Of a stretch of DNA of 64,000 nt, positions 1-11,474 are shown one piece after another; positions within the stretch are counted from its first letter, which is position 1, and every line of letters starts with the position of its first letter. The translations under genes and the position numbers were made by a program. The stretch covers positions 3,366,730-3,430,729 of the forward strand of contig NC_087079.1 in the NCBI RefSeq assembly GCF_026151205.1, read 5' to 3'. Below the pieces are notes generated by a model. It saw nothing but the letters and a program-made list of their open reading frames with translations. It was not told the origin of the DNA and did no database searches. This DNA comes from Bolinopsis microptera (Eukaryota; Ctenophora; Tentaculata; Lobata; Bolinopsidae).

Positions 1-974
1 CCCTTTACTATTATACCCCCTTTACTATTATACCCTCTTTGGTACACGTTACAAGCCTCTTTCGTGCACGCGAAGCGTGCACTCCGGCCGGAGGCGGCGG
101 CCGAAGGCCGCCGCCTCCGGCAGGAGTTTTTCAGACATTAAGACTCATCGGAAGTCGTTCAGCAGATTTATTTTAGTTCAAAACATTCTAATTTGATGTC
201 AAAGATGACAGGAATAAAAAATAGTTATGTTGAGATTTTTAAGAAATTTGCATAAAATACTCGCCAGCACTGTTATACGAAATTCGGTAAAAAACCCAAA
301 ATCGCCATATTCAGGTGCTTTAAAAACCATGTTAAAATTGAGTTCGAGATCTGAAATTTTTCAGGGCGTCTAGAAGTTGACCAAATCGACTGCAAAAAAA
401 GTTTCAGGTTTCAGGAACATCGGGAAGTGGGTTTTCTAGAACCCCTGTTTTACGACAGATTGTCGTGATCACAGTGCTGGCAAGCACGACCGGTGCATTT
501 ATTGTGGGTATACTATGTACCCCCTTTACTATTATACCCCCTTTGGTACACGTTACAAGCCTCTTTCGTGCACGCGAAGCGTGCACTCCGCCCGGAGGCG
601 GCGGCCGAAGGCCGCCGCCTCCGGCAGGAGTTTTTCAGGCATTAAGACTCATCGGAAGTCGTTCAGCAGATTTATTTTTAGTTCAAAACATTCTAATTTG
701 ATGTCAAAGATGACAGGAATAAAAAATAGTTATGTTGAGATTTTTAAGAAATTTGCATAAAATACTCGCCAGCACTGTTATACGAAATTCGGTAAAAAAC
801 CCAAAATCGCCATATTCAGGTGCCTTAAAAACCATGTTAAAATCGAGTTAGAGATCTGAAATTTTTCAGGGCGTCTAGACGTTGACCAAATCGACTGCAA
901 AAAAAGTTTCAGGTTTCAGGAACATCGGGAAGTGGGTTTTCTAGAACCCCTGTTTTACGACAGATTGTCGTGAT
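1..974. repeat. Two tandem copies of a ~505-bp interspersed repeat with GC-rich hairpins
   Basis: The first copy runs off the window start and ends near 468; the second spans about 470-974. Each unit begins near TCACAGTGCTGGCAAGCA and ends in a small hairpin, ACGACA-GAT-TGTCGT, followed by GAT. In the middle lie two very GC-rich hairpins with GAA loops (about 60-120 and 568-635). Related copies without these hairpins occur at 29212-29914. A terminal hairpin recalls Helitron-like ends, but no CTRR end is clear, so the class is open. The short reading frames here are not convincing genes. Confidence 0.8.
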
Positions 975-2029
975 ATCTATCTATATATATACATATATAT
1001 ATATATATTCAGGGATAGACGCTTTGCCAGTCAATTGTAGCCTGTATTTAATTGTCCATAGATTCAAAAGTATAAAAGATACAGCCATTTCCGACCACAG
1101 GTCTTGAAAATAATTGTTTACACTTTAGTTTACATTGTATAAACAAATTATTTGACGTCATGAACACCCCTTGATGACGTCATCAAGTTAACCGTTTTTA
1201 AAACTTGATTTTTGACAAAGTAATAACTTTTAAAAATGATTTTACACCATTAAAAAGTAATTGTATTCAAAATCTGAGGAAATTTTCATCTTAGATAATT
1301 GTTCAAGCATTCTGAAAATCTACCGGAAAGTTTTTCTAGCTTGCTCCTTCATAAAGATATTCGTCATTGAAGTTTGTGCTTTTTTGAAGAATTATTTTAT
1401 AAAAACGTCAATTTTGCGATTTAGTATTCTCTGGTGTTGGGCCATGCCTTGGGTTGTGGAGCTCAGTTCTGCTTCCTATAGGTATAAATTGTGCATTAGG
1501 CTAGTTTTAAAGTTAAAAATCGAAAAGTTACACACGTGGGGACACGCCCAAATTGATAAAAAATTGCTAAAATCACTGAAAATTGCTGTTTTCGTCATTT
1601 TCTGTCAACTTTAGAGTGCCGTTGTGATTACAGTTCTTCTTGAAATACTTTGAAACTTTGCGTGCTTATCAAGCTATATATAAAACAATTACATGCAATA
1701 ATTTACGGCGATTCAATATTGGATGCGCACGCAACGTCCGCTCAAAGTTTGCACGTGCGAAAGGTGAGAATTTTGCTCATTCGTGATTTCCAACAAATTC
1801 TGCTTTGCCACGACAGTTTAATGTCATTATAAATGAATTTAATGCCAACTTGAATGAGTATTAAGTGGCATATTCAGTCAGTGATCGACCGATATGCTTA
1901 CCTAAACACAAGGAAATGTTTTTAAAGGAAAAATTTCGAAATTGTTGAAACTTCCTCCTTATTAATGAAGATATCAGTTTATATTTCGACTTTATAAAGT
2001 ACCCTGACATTATAATCAAAAAGAGATGA

Positions 2030-2547
2030 TATTTGACCAAAACCCATAATCATGGGTAGAGTGGACCGCTGCCAGTGTCTCTCTTTCCCAAACAAAAGGA
2101 AATGATATTAATTTGATTGACCGTTCTCAAATGCAAAATGATACCGAGAATGAAATCGGTCGCTCGCTTTTCCCATTCATTTACAATTGTAATAGATTAA
2201 GAAGAACTACCCAAAGGCAGCTGTACTCGGCAATAAAGATTCAATAAACTTCAGCTAATTCAATAAGTAATAACTACCAGTACCACCCTTACCCCGAAAT
2301 ACTAGGTATCGACCCGAACGCAACCCAAAGAGATTTTTACAGCATCTGATTGATGTACCTAATCAATCGAAACTTATTACAATTCGTAAGCCGTGAATGA
2401 ATGGGAAAAGCGAGCGACCGATTTCATTCTCGGTATCATTTTGCATTTGAGAACGGTCAATCAAATTAATATCATTTCCTTTTGTTTGGGAAAGAGAGAC
2501 ACTGGCAGCGGTCCACTCTACCCATGATTATGGGTTTTGGTCAAATA
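2030..2547. mobile_element. TA-flanked MITE, copy 1
   Basis: A 518-bp element with ~160-bp terminal inverted repeats. The left end reads TATTTGACCAAAACCCATAA and the right end is its reverse complement. TA at both ends fits a TA-target superfamily such as Tc1/mariner. There is no coding capacity. Confidence 0.75.
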
Positions 2548-3606
2548 CATACATACATACATATACATAATATATATACATATATTCAGGGATAGACGCT
2601 TTGCCAGTCAATTGTAGCCTGTATTTAATTGTCCATAGATTGAAAAGTATAAAAGATACAGCCATTTCCGACCACAGGTCTTGAAAATAATTGTTTACAC
2701 TTTAGTTTACATTGTATAAACAAATTATTTGACGTCATGAACACCCTTTGATGACGTCATCAAGTTAACCGTTTTTAAAACTTGATTTTTGACAAAGTAA
2801 TAACTTTTAAAAATGATTTTACACCATTAAAAAGTAATTGTATTCAAAATCTGAGTAAATTTTTACCTTAGATAATTGTTCAAGCATTCTGAAAATCTAC
2901 CGGAAAGTTTTTCTAGCTTGCTCCTTCATAAAGATATTCGTCATTGAAGTTTGTGCTTTTTTGAAGAATTATTTTATAAAAACGTCAATTTTGCGATTTA
3001 GTATTCTCTGGTGTTGGGCCATGCCTTGAGTTTTGGAGCTCAGTTCTGCTTCCTATAGGTATAAATTGTGCATTAGGCTAGTTTTAAAGTTGAAAATCGA
3101 AAAGTTGCACACGTGGGGACACGCCCAAATTGATAGAAAATCGCTAAAATCACTGAAAATTGCTGTTTTCGTCATTTTCTGTCAACTTTAGAGTGCCGTT
3201 GTGATTACAGTTCTTCTTGAAATACTTTGAAACTTTGCATGCTTATCAAACTATATATAAAACAATTACATGCAAAAATTTACGGCGATTCAATATTGGA
3301 TGCGCACGCAACGTCCGCTCAAAGTTTGCACGCGCGAAAGGTGAGAATTTTGCTCATTCGTGATTTCCAACAAATTCTGCTTTGCCACGACAGTTTAATG
3401 TCATTATATATGAATTTAATGCCAACTTGAATGAGTATTAGGTGGCATATTCAGTCAGTGATCGACCGATATGCTTACCTAAACACAAGGAAATGTTTTT
3501 AAAGGAAAAATTTCGAAATCGTTGAAACTTCCTCCTTATTAATGAAGATATCAGTTTATATTTCGACTTTATAAAGTACCCTGACATTATAATCAAAAAT
3601 AGATGA

Positions 3607-4104
3607 TATTTGACCAAAACCCATAATCATGGGTAGAGTGGACCGCTGCCAGTGTCTCTCTTTCCTAAACAAAAGGAAATGATATTAATTTGATTGACCG
3701 TTCTCAAATGCAAAATGATACCGAGAATGAAATCGGTCGCTCGCTTTTCCCATTCATTTACAATTGTAATAGACTAAGAAAAACTACCCAAAGGCAGCTG
3801 TACTCGGCAATAAAGATTCAATAAACTTCAGCAGTAGTAACTACCACCCTTACCCCGAAATACTAGGTATCGACCCGAACGCAACCCAAAGAGATTTTTA
3901 CAGCATCTGATTGATGGAATCAATCGAAACTTATTACAATTCGAAAGCCGTGAATGAATGGGAAAAGCGAGCGACCGATTTCATTCTCGGTATCATTTTG
4001 CATTTGAGAACGGTCAATCAAATTAATATCATTTCCTTTTGTTTAGGAAAGAGAGACACTGGCAGCGGTCCACTCTACCCATGATTATGGGTTTTGGTCA
4101 AATA
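3607..4104. mobile_element. TA-flanked MITE, copy 2
   Basis: Same element as at 2030-2547, with the same long inverted repeats and TA ends. It forms the right part of the second tandem unit, so it was probably copied by the duplication and not inserted separately. Confidence 0.75.
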
Positions 4105-5060
4105 TGTAATACAAAAAGTAGAAACTGGAACAGAAAAGAACAAGGTTTGTGAAAGACACCATCATGACGTAGGTAAACGCTAAACACCCATTGGGGTAAA
4201 CACCCTTTACAAGTACAAGTACACTTCCTCGTATCCTGCAATAAAAGGTAAAAGAAAAGGGTTCCCTCATTCTCATTATTTTGACTAATCTCGTTGTACT
4301 TGTTTGCTGATATAGCTCCTGCTGAATTGAGATGTGATTCTAAATTTGTTTCTTGAATTTTTGCCAAAGTATTAATCATTGTATGTTGCATTTCCACTTT
4401 CCTGATCTAATCAAATTTTAATTTCTCATCCTTTTTTTAGAATCAGTACGCCATTTTTAAACATTGAAATGAAAGTTTTTGGTCTATATCTCAAAAAGTG
4501 CCGATGTAATTCTAGGTTCATATAACAAATGATGTCAATAAAAGCATCATTGCAACCGCTCTTCCTTACAATATCTGTTTGTTTGTTTTTTATAGAACCT
4601 GTCCCCAATCTCGTATTGGAAAATGACTAAACTCAATACTGAGTGTGAGTACGGGTGATACCTGCAAGTGTATTCATTAAGCATTATAAGCATCCTTACA
4701 GTTACAATATTTGCGATCTTCAGTTACGAAGTTTCAAATATTTGATATCGAATTTTTGAATTGACATCAAAGTTTTGATTTTGGTCTCCTCCTTTATGAC
4801 GATAAAAAGAACGTTATGAATCTAGTGATATGGCAACTAGTGAAGGTGACGATGAAAAGACCGTTATGAAGCTAGTGATATGGCAACTATATATCTCCTA
4901 AAGTGAAGGTGGCAGTAATTTAACTTATCCGTGGTGTGACCAGATTCGATACCTGCCCAAAACTTTTTTATGTGCAGCAAATTTGGACGATTTGTGATTT
5001 GGACAAAACACTGCAATTAGGCTAAAAAATTCGTGAATTCGCCAAATATGCTGCCTTTAA
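4105..5060. other. No gene recognised
   Basis: AT-rich sequence with a short imperfect direct repeat near 4795-4880 (units sharing GTTATGAA and CTAGTGATATGGCAACTA). No splice-bounded exon, RNA gene or transposon end was recognised. Confidence 0.5.
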
Positions 5061-5064
5061 GTTC

Positions 5065-5590
5065 TCAGGTTGGATTCTTCAACAGCGTAGTATATAACGT
5101 ATATATAATTTTAAATTTTCTGACAATTTTCAAGTGAGTAGTTTCGAAAGCATCTTTTGCTGCTGCTTTGGGAAAACTTTGTTGTTGTTTTTTCGAGAGG
5201 ATGGCTTCCAGTTCCACGATGTTGGTTGATGGCAGCCAGATAGGGCAGTCATATGTATTCACTGGCTTGACTAAGCTATCAATGAGTTTTAGCATCGTGC
5301 TAGTGGTAAGGGCTCTCGTAGTCGTGTCAATAATTCGTCTCATATAGAAGAATGAACGAAGAGCTTTTTTCCTAAGCTTATCGATTGCTTGTTTGAATTA
5401 TAAGGAACCGTTCAGAGATAATCAATAATTGGATTCCAAGGTATAGCAATATTTTCTGACTGGTGTGATGACGTGATGTCCAAGTTGCCTAGTTTGAACT
5501 TGAAGCCGTTAGCACATTTCAGTATTCGTGAGCTTGTGCTAGTCGTTGCTCGTATTAACTGTAAAACATCAATTTTGAGGGATAAGGAAG
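5065..5590 (-). pseudogene. LINE reverse transcriptase, C-terminal fragment
   Basis: The 92-residue frame at 5065-5343 contains KLIDSLVKPV...YDCPIWLPS, the segment after the palm/thumb in CR1/L2-like non-LTR RT proteins, where a conserved YG.xIW motif is expected. Upstream in another frame (about 5345-5590) the minus strand still resembles the RT region around a FKLKLGN-like segment. The two pieces are out of frame, so this is a decayed 5'-truncated LINE copy. Confidence 0.6.
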
Positions 5591-5629
5591 TGTTTGTGGC
5601 TTCTAAATCTAGTTAAGGGGGCAGTTATG

Positions 5630-5950
5630 AAATTTCTCTTGAAATTGATTCTATAGTTTTTTCTGATAGAAGGAGTAATATCTATTTGCTGCTTTTAGTC
5701 CCATGGAAGAATATTGTTCCTAGCCAAAGTTACTGCCGGTCAAAGGTCAGCGCTCATGCGTAATAAATTGAGTCTAAAAATATATTTTCTCCTACATTTT
5801 TTCAGCAATCACCTTGAAACGTTTAAGACATTTTTTAGATTCCATTTAGAAGATTCCATTCGATCAGAATTTTTAGATAGGCCTTAGAAATTTTTTATTC
5901 CATTTTTAAAATGTTGGACCTCGTTTTTTGACGACTTTTTCAGATAAATT
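5630..5950. repeat. Copy of a repeat also present in the palindrome arms
   Basis: The segment around CCCATGGAAGAATATTGTTC and TCTCCTACATTTTTTCAGCA closely matches 43480-43700 and its mirror at 49590-49810. It is a diverged interspersed copy of unknown class with no coding potential. Confidence 0.6.
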
Positions 5951-6440
5951 TCATAAAGACCCCCTCCCCTCCCCCCTGCCCCCTTAAATCGATTTTTCGT
6001 GCAATTTTAGGTCAAGAACAGTCATAAAAATGAGTTAATAACAAGGTCAATTTTTCTCGGTTATTTTTACCTTCAATTCAAAGGGGGGTAACAAAAAGGA
6101 GTTACAAGTATGAAGTACAGTGTTACTGTTATAAGCGTTCCATAATACAAAATATGTGCATCACCCCTTTCTGACTTTCTCCTACTGAACAGGTATCAAG
6201 GTCAAAAGGAAATCGTGGCACGTGCGGAATCGCGATTTTTCCCATTCTCCGCGACAAATCGCGATTTTTGACTTTCGCCACGAAAATACGCAATTTTCTC
6301 AGATGCTAGCGACAATTGATGAACTCCTTCAATTTCATAAATCGTATTTTTCTCCGATAATAAATTGACATCAAGTCTTGAAAATTATTCGAGAACTGCA
6401 AACCCTAGCCATTGCTGAGCAAGGCCTTTATCTTTTCCGA
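5951..6440. other. No gene; low-complexity and repeat fragments
   Basis: Contains a C-rich stretch near 5960-5985 and several TCGCGATTTTT motifs (6230-6300) that recur at 7455-7480 and 12890-12930. No gene was seen. Confidence 0.4.
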
Positions 6441-6444
6441 CGAG

Positions 6445-6590
6445 CGGGATCATCAATAATGAGGTCTGATCGTTATCTTCTTACAGTTACAGCGTTCGAT
6501 GTCTGTGTGAAGGTAAAATGGTGACATCCTCTGGATCAGGCAGAGGTCGAGTGTTATCGGGATTACTTCTGTAGTAGTTGTTCAGCAATA
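6445..6590 (-). repeat. Interspersed repeat with a coding-like segment
   Basis: The reverse strand here is nearly identical over about 100 bp to 35806-35910. Both could encode NNPDNTRPLPDPED-like residues, but here the frame is broken by stop codons soon after. It may be a fragment of a transposon gene or a captured exon; no family was recognised. Confidence 0.5.
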
Positions 6591-7758
6591 CTAAGGTAAT
6601 GGGACTACTGCGGACCCTCTACCAGCCTCTTCCTCTATCGTTCTGTTGGGAGATATCTAATCTCAGTAATGCAGGATCAAACGAAGTTTTTCATTTTTAG
6701 GGCAGAATTTGAAAAGATCTTTAATGGACTGAGGGAGCATCAAATTTAAGGATTTTGAATAGTTCCATAACTAAAGGTAAATTTAGGGTTGCAATTAGAG
6801 TTTACTTAAAACCGTTTTGTTCGGCTGCAAAACCATAAAAACCAAAGTCAAGTGATACTTTTAAGGCGAGCGAATTAGCAAAAGCCGCTCCAGTGCCCCT
6901 CTCTTTTGGCTGGCATGACAATTGGCACCGTTTGACTTTGAGCAGGTAAAGATAAAAGACGCACTACGTTGTAATCTTACAACCAATTTAATTGCAGTCA
7001 GACACGTTGTTCAAATGTTGGTAGATTGTATAAACTTAAATTGTTATGTAGCCAATTAGAAGTACAATAACTAATTGTGACTAAAAATATATATAATTAT
7101 ATATAGACTATAAACTTAAAGTATATAATATATAGACTATAAAGTAACTCAATTTGAAGCTTTAATTGCCGTTGGGGAGTGCGTTGTTCGATCAACAATG
7201 ATAAGTTCTTCATTCGCAGCCAAGTTTCACCCTCTTTTGTTGTTTTAAGTCGCCGCATTATCAGCTCACCGTGCAATTATATTGATAATGAACTTGTTAG
7301 ATAATGGACTTTGTTAGGTATCTAACTCTTAATTTTTCATGTGCGTTGTCCATCCTTTTTGTTTTTATCGTTACATTATACGAATTATACAAATGAATAA
7401 TATTGTGTTGATCATATAACTGATAACCAAGGACAAAAGAAAATCGAAATAATTTAGGCCAAAAATCGCGGCGCCGGCGAAAATCTCGAAAGTCTCGGCG
7501 AATTCGCAGAAATTTCCACGGTTCTTCAAGTGAACAAGTTGTTTTTAGGCACGTGGTTCTGGAACAAGGAGTTTTATGGCATATTATCATTATGGTTATC
7601 GGACAGAATGAGGTTTAAATCACTTAACATCTTTAATTATATTGAATAGTGGCAAAATTTTGCAGCTCAGTGGCTTTTTGTGGGCGACTTTGAGGTGGCG
7701 GCATGTTGTCAGCATTGAGGCATCCATTGTATAAGTTTTCCAATATCACTATAATGTT
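6591..7758. other. Repeat fragments, no gene
   Basis: 6780-6900 is a partial diverged copy of one arm of the foldback element at 30001-30799 (shared CCGTTTTGTTCGGCTGCAAA). The rest is AT-rich with TA-microsatellite sequence near 7085-7140. No gene is supported. Confidence 0.5.
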
Positions 7759-8300
7759 CGTAGAAATATTTCCTTTACCCTCATGAGGTTTTGTCCATAT
7801 TGTTTTCACAAAGGTATGTTATAAAGTTATAATATAAATTAATCGTCTTAACAATTGGTCAATATTCTCATTGTTCCAAATCTCACTTAACAGATTAACT
7901 GCTAACTGACCTTATGCCTAACACATTTTACATCACATACGTATTATGTCATTTCCTCATCTTTGCCTTTGTTGATAAGAGGGCCTCCGGCCTCTATGTA
8001 TCGTCTTCTGAATGTTTGCAGTTTTACAGTCATTAATTGGGGTGTATAGTGGTTAACTTTATGTCTAGTGGTAAACTTATGTCTAGTGGTATAAGTTTTT
8101 ATGTCTAAGTTTTAGGGAAGTTGGGAAGTTTTTGACTAACAATGTTTCGTGAGCAGACGAGTGGGTTAAAAAACTCCATATACGATTTTGGAAGTTTTTC
8201 CTGAAACTACTTTTGTTCATGTTTCATGCTACTCTGATCATTATAAGCCTAACAGATTTTTTTTTCGTTTTTCTGACGTCCGTATCTAGTAGTACCTACT
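7759..8300. repeat. Left direct repeat flanking the RT pseudogene
   Basis: Aligns in the same orientation with 9929-10424. Shared landmarks in order are CGTAGAAATATTTCCTT, TTATAAAGTTATAATATA, a GTCTAGTGGT array, the GCAGACGAGTGGGT segment and TCATTAT.AGCCTAACA. Divergence is substantial (many substitutions and indels). A partial third unit of its end occurs at 8310-8360. Confidence 0.7.
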
Positions 8301-8399
8301 ACCTACCACTCGATATACGATTTTGGAAGTTTTTCCATGTTTCATGCTACTCTTATCATTAAAGCCGAAAATATTCTAGCATCTTCCAGTTCTGTCTCA

Positions 8400-9790
8400 G
8401 GTCTCCAAACTCTACCAGAACGAACTTGGGGCTGGACTGCTTTAATCAGGTCATCCTTAGATGTCTGATAAGATTGCAACAGTCGACACTTCTATACCTT
8501 CCATGTATCTGTCAAGCTGCTCACCGGTAAGGCCACACTGGATGATTGACTGAAGTCTGAACAGACAAAGACCACTCAGAGTGTGCCCGACCCCTAACCA
8601 CTTTCTGAGGAAACTATTGGTATTCTCCTCCCATCTGGTAAATGTTGTGATCGGAATATCATAGATGGCAGGAGGCCACTTCAATTTTGGAAGGACCATG
8701 TACTGATATCCCCAGCACTTCTGGAGTCCAGTTAGGGAACTTTCATCGAGTCTCCGAAGAAAAGTGTTAAGGTCGACCTTGGTTGAGTCAATGACTGACT
8801 TGTCATTTCCTTCCACTCTTATCCACCTCCCATGGAACTTTATCGGCTTCTCTGACACATTAGGAATCACCTCACCACCCAACTGTAAACACATCTCTTC
8901 TCTCTCCACCTCCTACTCTCCTACTGCTAGCTCCTCAACCCACCTCACAGCCACTCCCTTCTTCAATACCAGTGCTCTGGACTTGGAGGACTTTAACTTA
9001 AATCTGGACCACTTACTTCTGAAACATATTGAGTAACGTTTGCATGTCCTCTGCACGTGCAGTGGTCAGGCAGCTATCGTCCATAAACAGCTTCAGAGTT
9101 GGTATCGGTGTGCCATCCTTGATGTACTCAATGCTCCTCGGAACCTTTAACTTTAGATGTTCATGTCCAAGGTTCATGCACAAGACAAACAAGATGACTG
9201 ACATCACATATCCCACGAAGATTCCTATCTCAAACTGCTGCCAGTCACCGTTCTTGAGGAGAACCTTCCGAATACCCCGGAGATGTATTGTAGGATAGTG
9301 TTGAAAGGGAGGGCCCTGGCAATCAGAACATGGGAACCACTCCGTAAGCGTTAGCCAGGTCAAGCCATATTACACTCAAATCCTTCTTCTTGACCTTTGC
9401 CTCCTTCAATACCTCCCACATGGCACCAAAATGCTCCGTGTACCCACGGACGCCTGGTACACCACCCGTATGTATAAGGGTGGTGGTCTAAATATCTATT
9501 CGAGACTACAAATCCTCTTCGCCAGGATCGCCAAATAGATATTCCCTTGAATGTTACCTAGGGAAATAGGGCGTCCTGAACTGGGCGAGAAGTCGCCATC
9601 AGCCTTTGGGATGTAGACACCCTCGAAATACCTACAGTTGTCTGGATATTCTTCTAACTTATATCCAGTTCTTTACAGGTCCCAGAAATTCTTGGCAATA
9701 CCAGGACATCTCTTATACACTGTGTACGGGATCCCGTTGTTACCCGGGGCACTCTTGCTCCTCGCCTTCTTTACAAACTTAACCTCTCAA
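8400..9790 (-). pseudogene. Frameshifted FMDD-type reverse transcriptase (retroelement)
   Basis: Two long open stretches (9013-9363 and 8457-8909) plus shorter pieces up to 9790 give collinear RT segments. From the N-terminal side these are a KSAPGNNGIPY motif near 9750-9720, a PISLGN-like segment near 9560, a QFEIGI..G segment, then the catalytic box as FMDD (residues 93-96 of the first stretch), then a thumb-like region with KWPPAIYDIPITT and FLRKWLGV. The order and FMDD box match a non-LTR-like RT family common in invertebrate genomes; I cannot name the clade with certainty. Several frameshifts make it inactive. It lies between direct repeats at 7759-8300 and 9929-10424. Confidence 0.75.
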
Positions 9791-9928
9791 GAACTTAACA
9801 AACTTATTTTCTAGTTACCAGACAGTAGGCTGACTCATGAGTAGCATGTTCTTATTGTTATTTAATCAATTCTAAGATCATTAGCTTACCTATGGAAACA
9901 ATAAGTTACACTAACACCATCTTGTCTT

Positions 9929-10424
9929 CGTAGAAATATTTCCTTATACCCTCATGAGCTGTTGTACCTATTGAGTTCGCTAAGGTTTGTTATAAAGTTA
10001 TAATATAGATTACCTGATTTAACAATTGATCAATGTTCTCATGGTTCCAAATTTCATGACTTGATGTCACTTGACAAATTAACCCCCAACTAACCTTATG
10101 ATCTGATGCCTAGCACATATTATTTTATTTCCTCATCTTTATAAGAGGTCAAATTTATATTATGTCTAGTGGTCAAGTTTTATATGTCTAGTGGTCAAGA
10201 CTCAAGTTTATGTCAAGTGGTCAACTTTATGTCTAGCGGTCAAGTTTTAGGGACATTTTTTGGCTAACAATGTTACGTCAGCAGACGAGTGGGTAAAGAA
10301 ATTCCAGTGAAAGTGGATTCCTGAAAACCAATTGTTTTCCATGATTCATGCTACCCTGATCATTATGAGCCTAACACATTTTTTTCGGTTTACTTTACTA
10401 AAGTCCGTACCTAGTAATAGTAGT
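9929..10424. repeat. Right direct repeat flanking the RT pseudogene
   Basis: Diverged direct copy of 7759-8300. The GTCTAGTGGTCAA motif is amplified here to about four or five copies (10160-10245). Confidence 0.7.
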
Positions 10425-10975
10425 ATAAATGTATAATATATATGCAGATTCTCCGGATTCATATTTTTCTGCTCAGAAACAGTCAACAGTGGTTTAGTGT
10501 GTTCAAGACAGTAGTTCATGCTAGCCATAATATGCACATTTTAAGTAGTATTCTCTATGATCAAAATCAGGGATGTTACCGAATAGCAGTCTTATACATC
10601 GCTTTGCAATTGCACCAATTTTATTCTGCAATCTGACTGCCTGTTGTACGTGTAGTGTAAATAGTGTGGATATAATCATATGCGAATATATATTCTAATT
10701 TTTTTATTTTTTTAAATCTAAAACTTTTCAAACAATACATAATTATACAGAATTGAATGCTTCTAAATAAACCCAGTTATAAAAGGAAAAAACCGATATA
10801 GCCCTAATTTTCACTATCCCAGAATATCGAAACCCAAATTATGTATTGAAAGAGGGGTAACCAAAACACGGTAGTGTGCAGTAATACCACACCCGCAATA
10901 ACATTGGGCCCTAGCAACAATTAATTAATCAATGAATCAAAAACATATAATATTGTACTTATAGAAATACCTTAG
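10425..10975. other. No gene recognised
   Basis: AT-rich. Two short opposing reading frames (10346-10537 and 10442-10636) overlap each other and show no domain. Confidence 0.4.
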
Positions 10976-10984
10976 CATTTTCCA

Positions 10985-11465
10985 GGTTTAACCCCATTGG
11001 ATCCAAATTAATCGAGATTTTACTTCGATCTGCTTCAAGGCAAACCCTTCACGCAAGCTTGGATGTTCTCGATGCAAAGGCGTTTGCAGGTTTTTCAACA
11101 GAGAGAAATTGTAAATCTTTATGACGCTGCATTTCCTTTCCAATCTCGTCATCCTTCATAAATAAATTCTCTGCAGATTCCTGATTTTGCCAAACTTTCT
11201 TCTTAAGAGTAACATCTCTTGATTCTATGATATTATTCGCAATCTATTATTCTTGAACACCTGTTGTCGTAGCTGTTTCTGTGGCAGATTGTAACAATGG
11301 ACACATAATCGATCAGCGAACAGACACTGTCTCTACCATTCTTGATTAACCTCTCTCTAGACACATTTCTAAGTTCATTTGTCAAATGCACATCATCGAT
11401 TGTGTTCGGCACGATTATTACTTCTAATCACCGTTGAAAAGACGTAGTTGCCATGTGTATCTGAA
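10985..11465 (-). pseudogene. Second, decayed copy of the LINE ORF1
   Basis: Aligns collinearly with 11840-12345 of the neighbouring ORF1: shared ATTTTACTTCGATC, GCAAAGGCGTTT, CTCGTCATCCTTC and GTAGCTGTTTCTGTGGCAGA. It is riddled with small deletions that break the frame. It lies directly downstream of the better copy, in the same orientation. Confidence 0.7.
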
Positions 11466-11474
11466 ATAAAACTC

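Larger units (their letters stand above)
1005..4104. repeat. 1.58-kb tandem duplication (two units)
   Basis: Unit 1 (about 1005-2547) and unit 2 (about 2582-4104) are nearly identical, each starting at TATTCAGGGATAGACGC after a TA-rich microsatellite and ending with a ~510-bp MITE. Differences are scattered substitutions and small indels. The parallel short reading frames at 1650-1832 and 3227-3430 merely reflect the duplication; no domain is recognised. Confidence 0.85.

Noticed and set aside
1650-3430. Paired 60-67 residue frames in the tandem duplication
   Set aside because: Their similarity is explained by the duplication; no codon bias or domain is visible.
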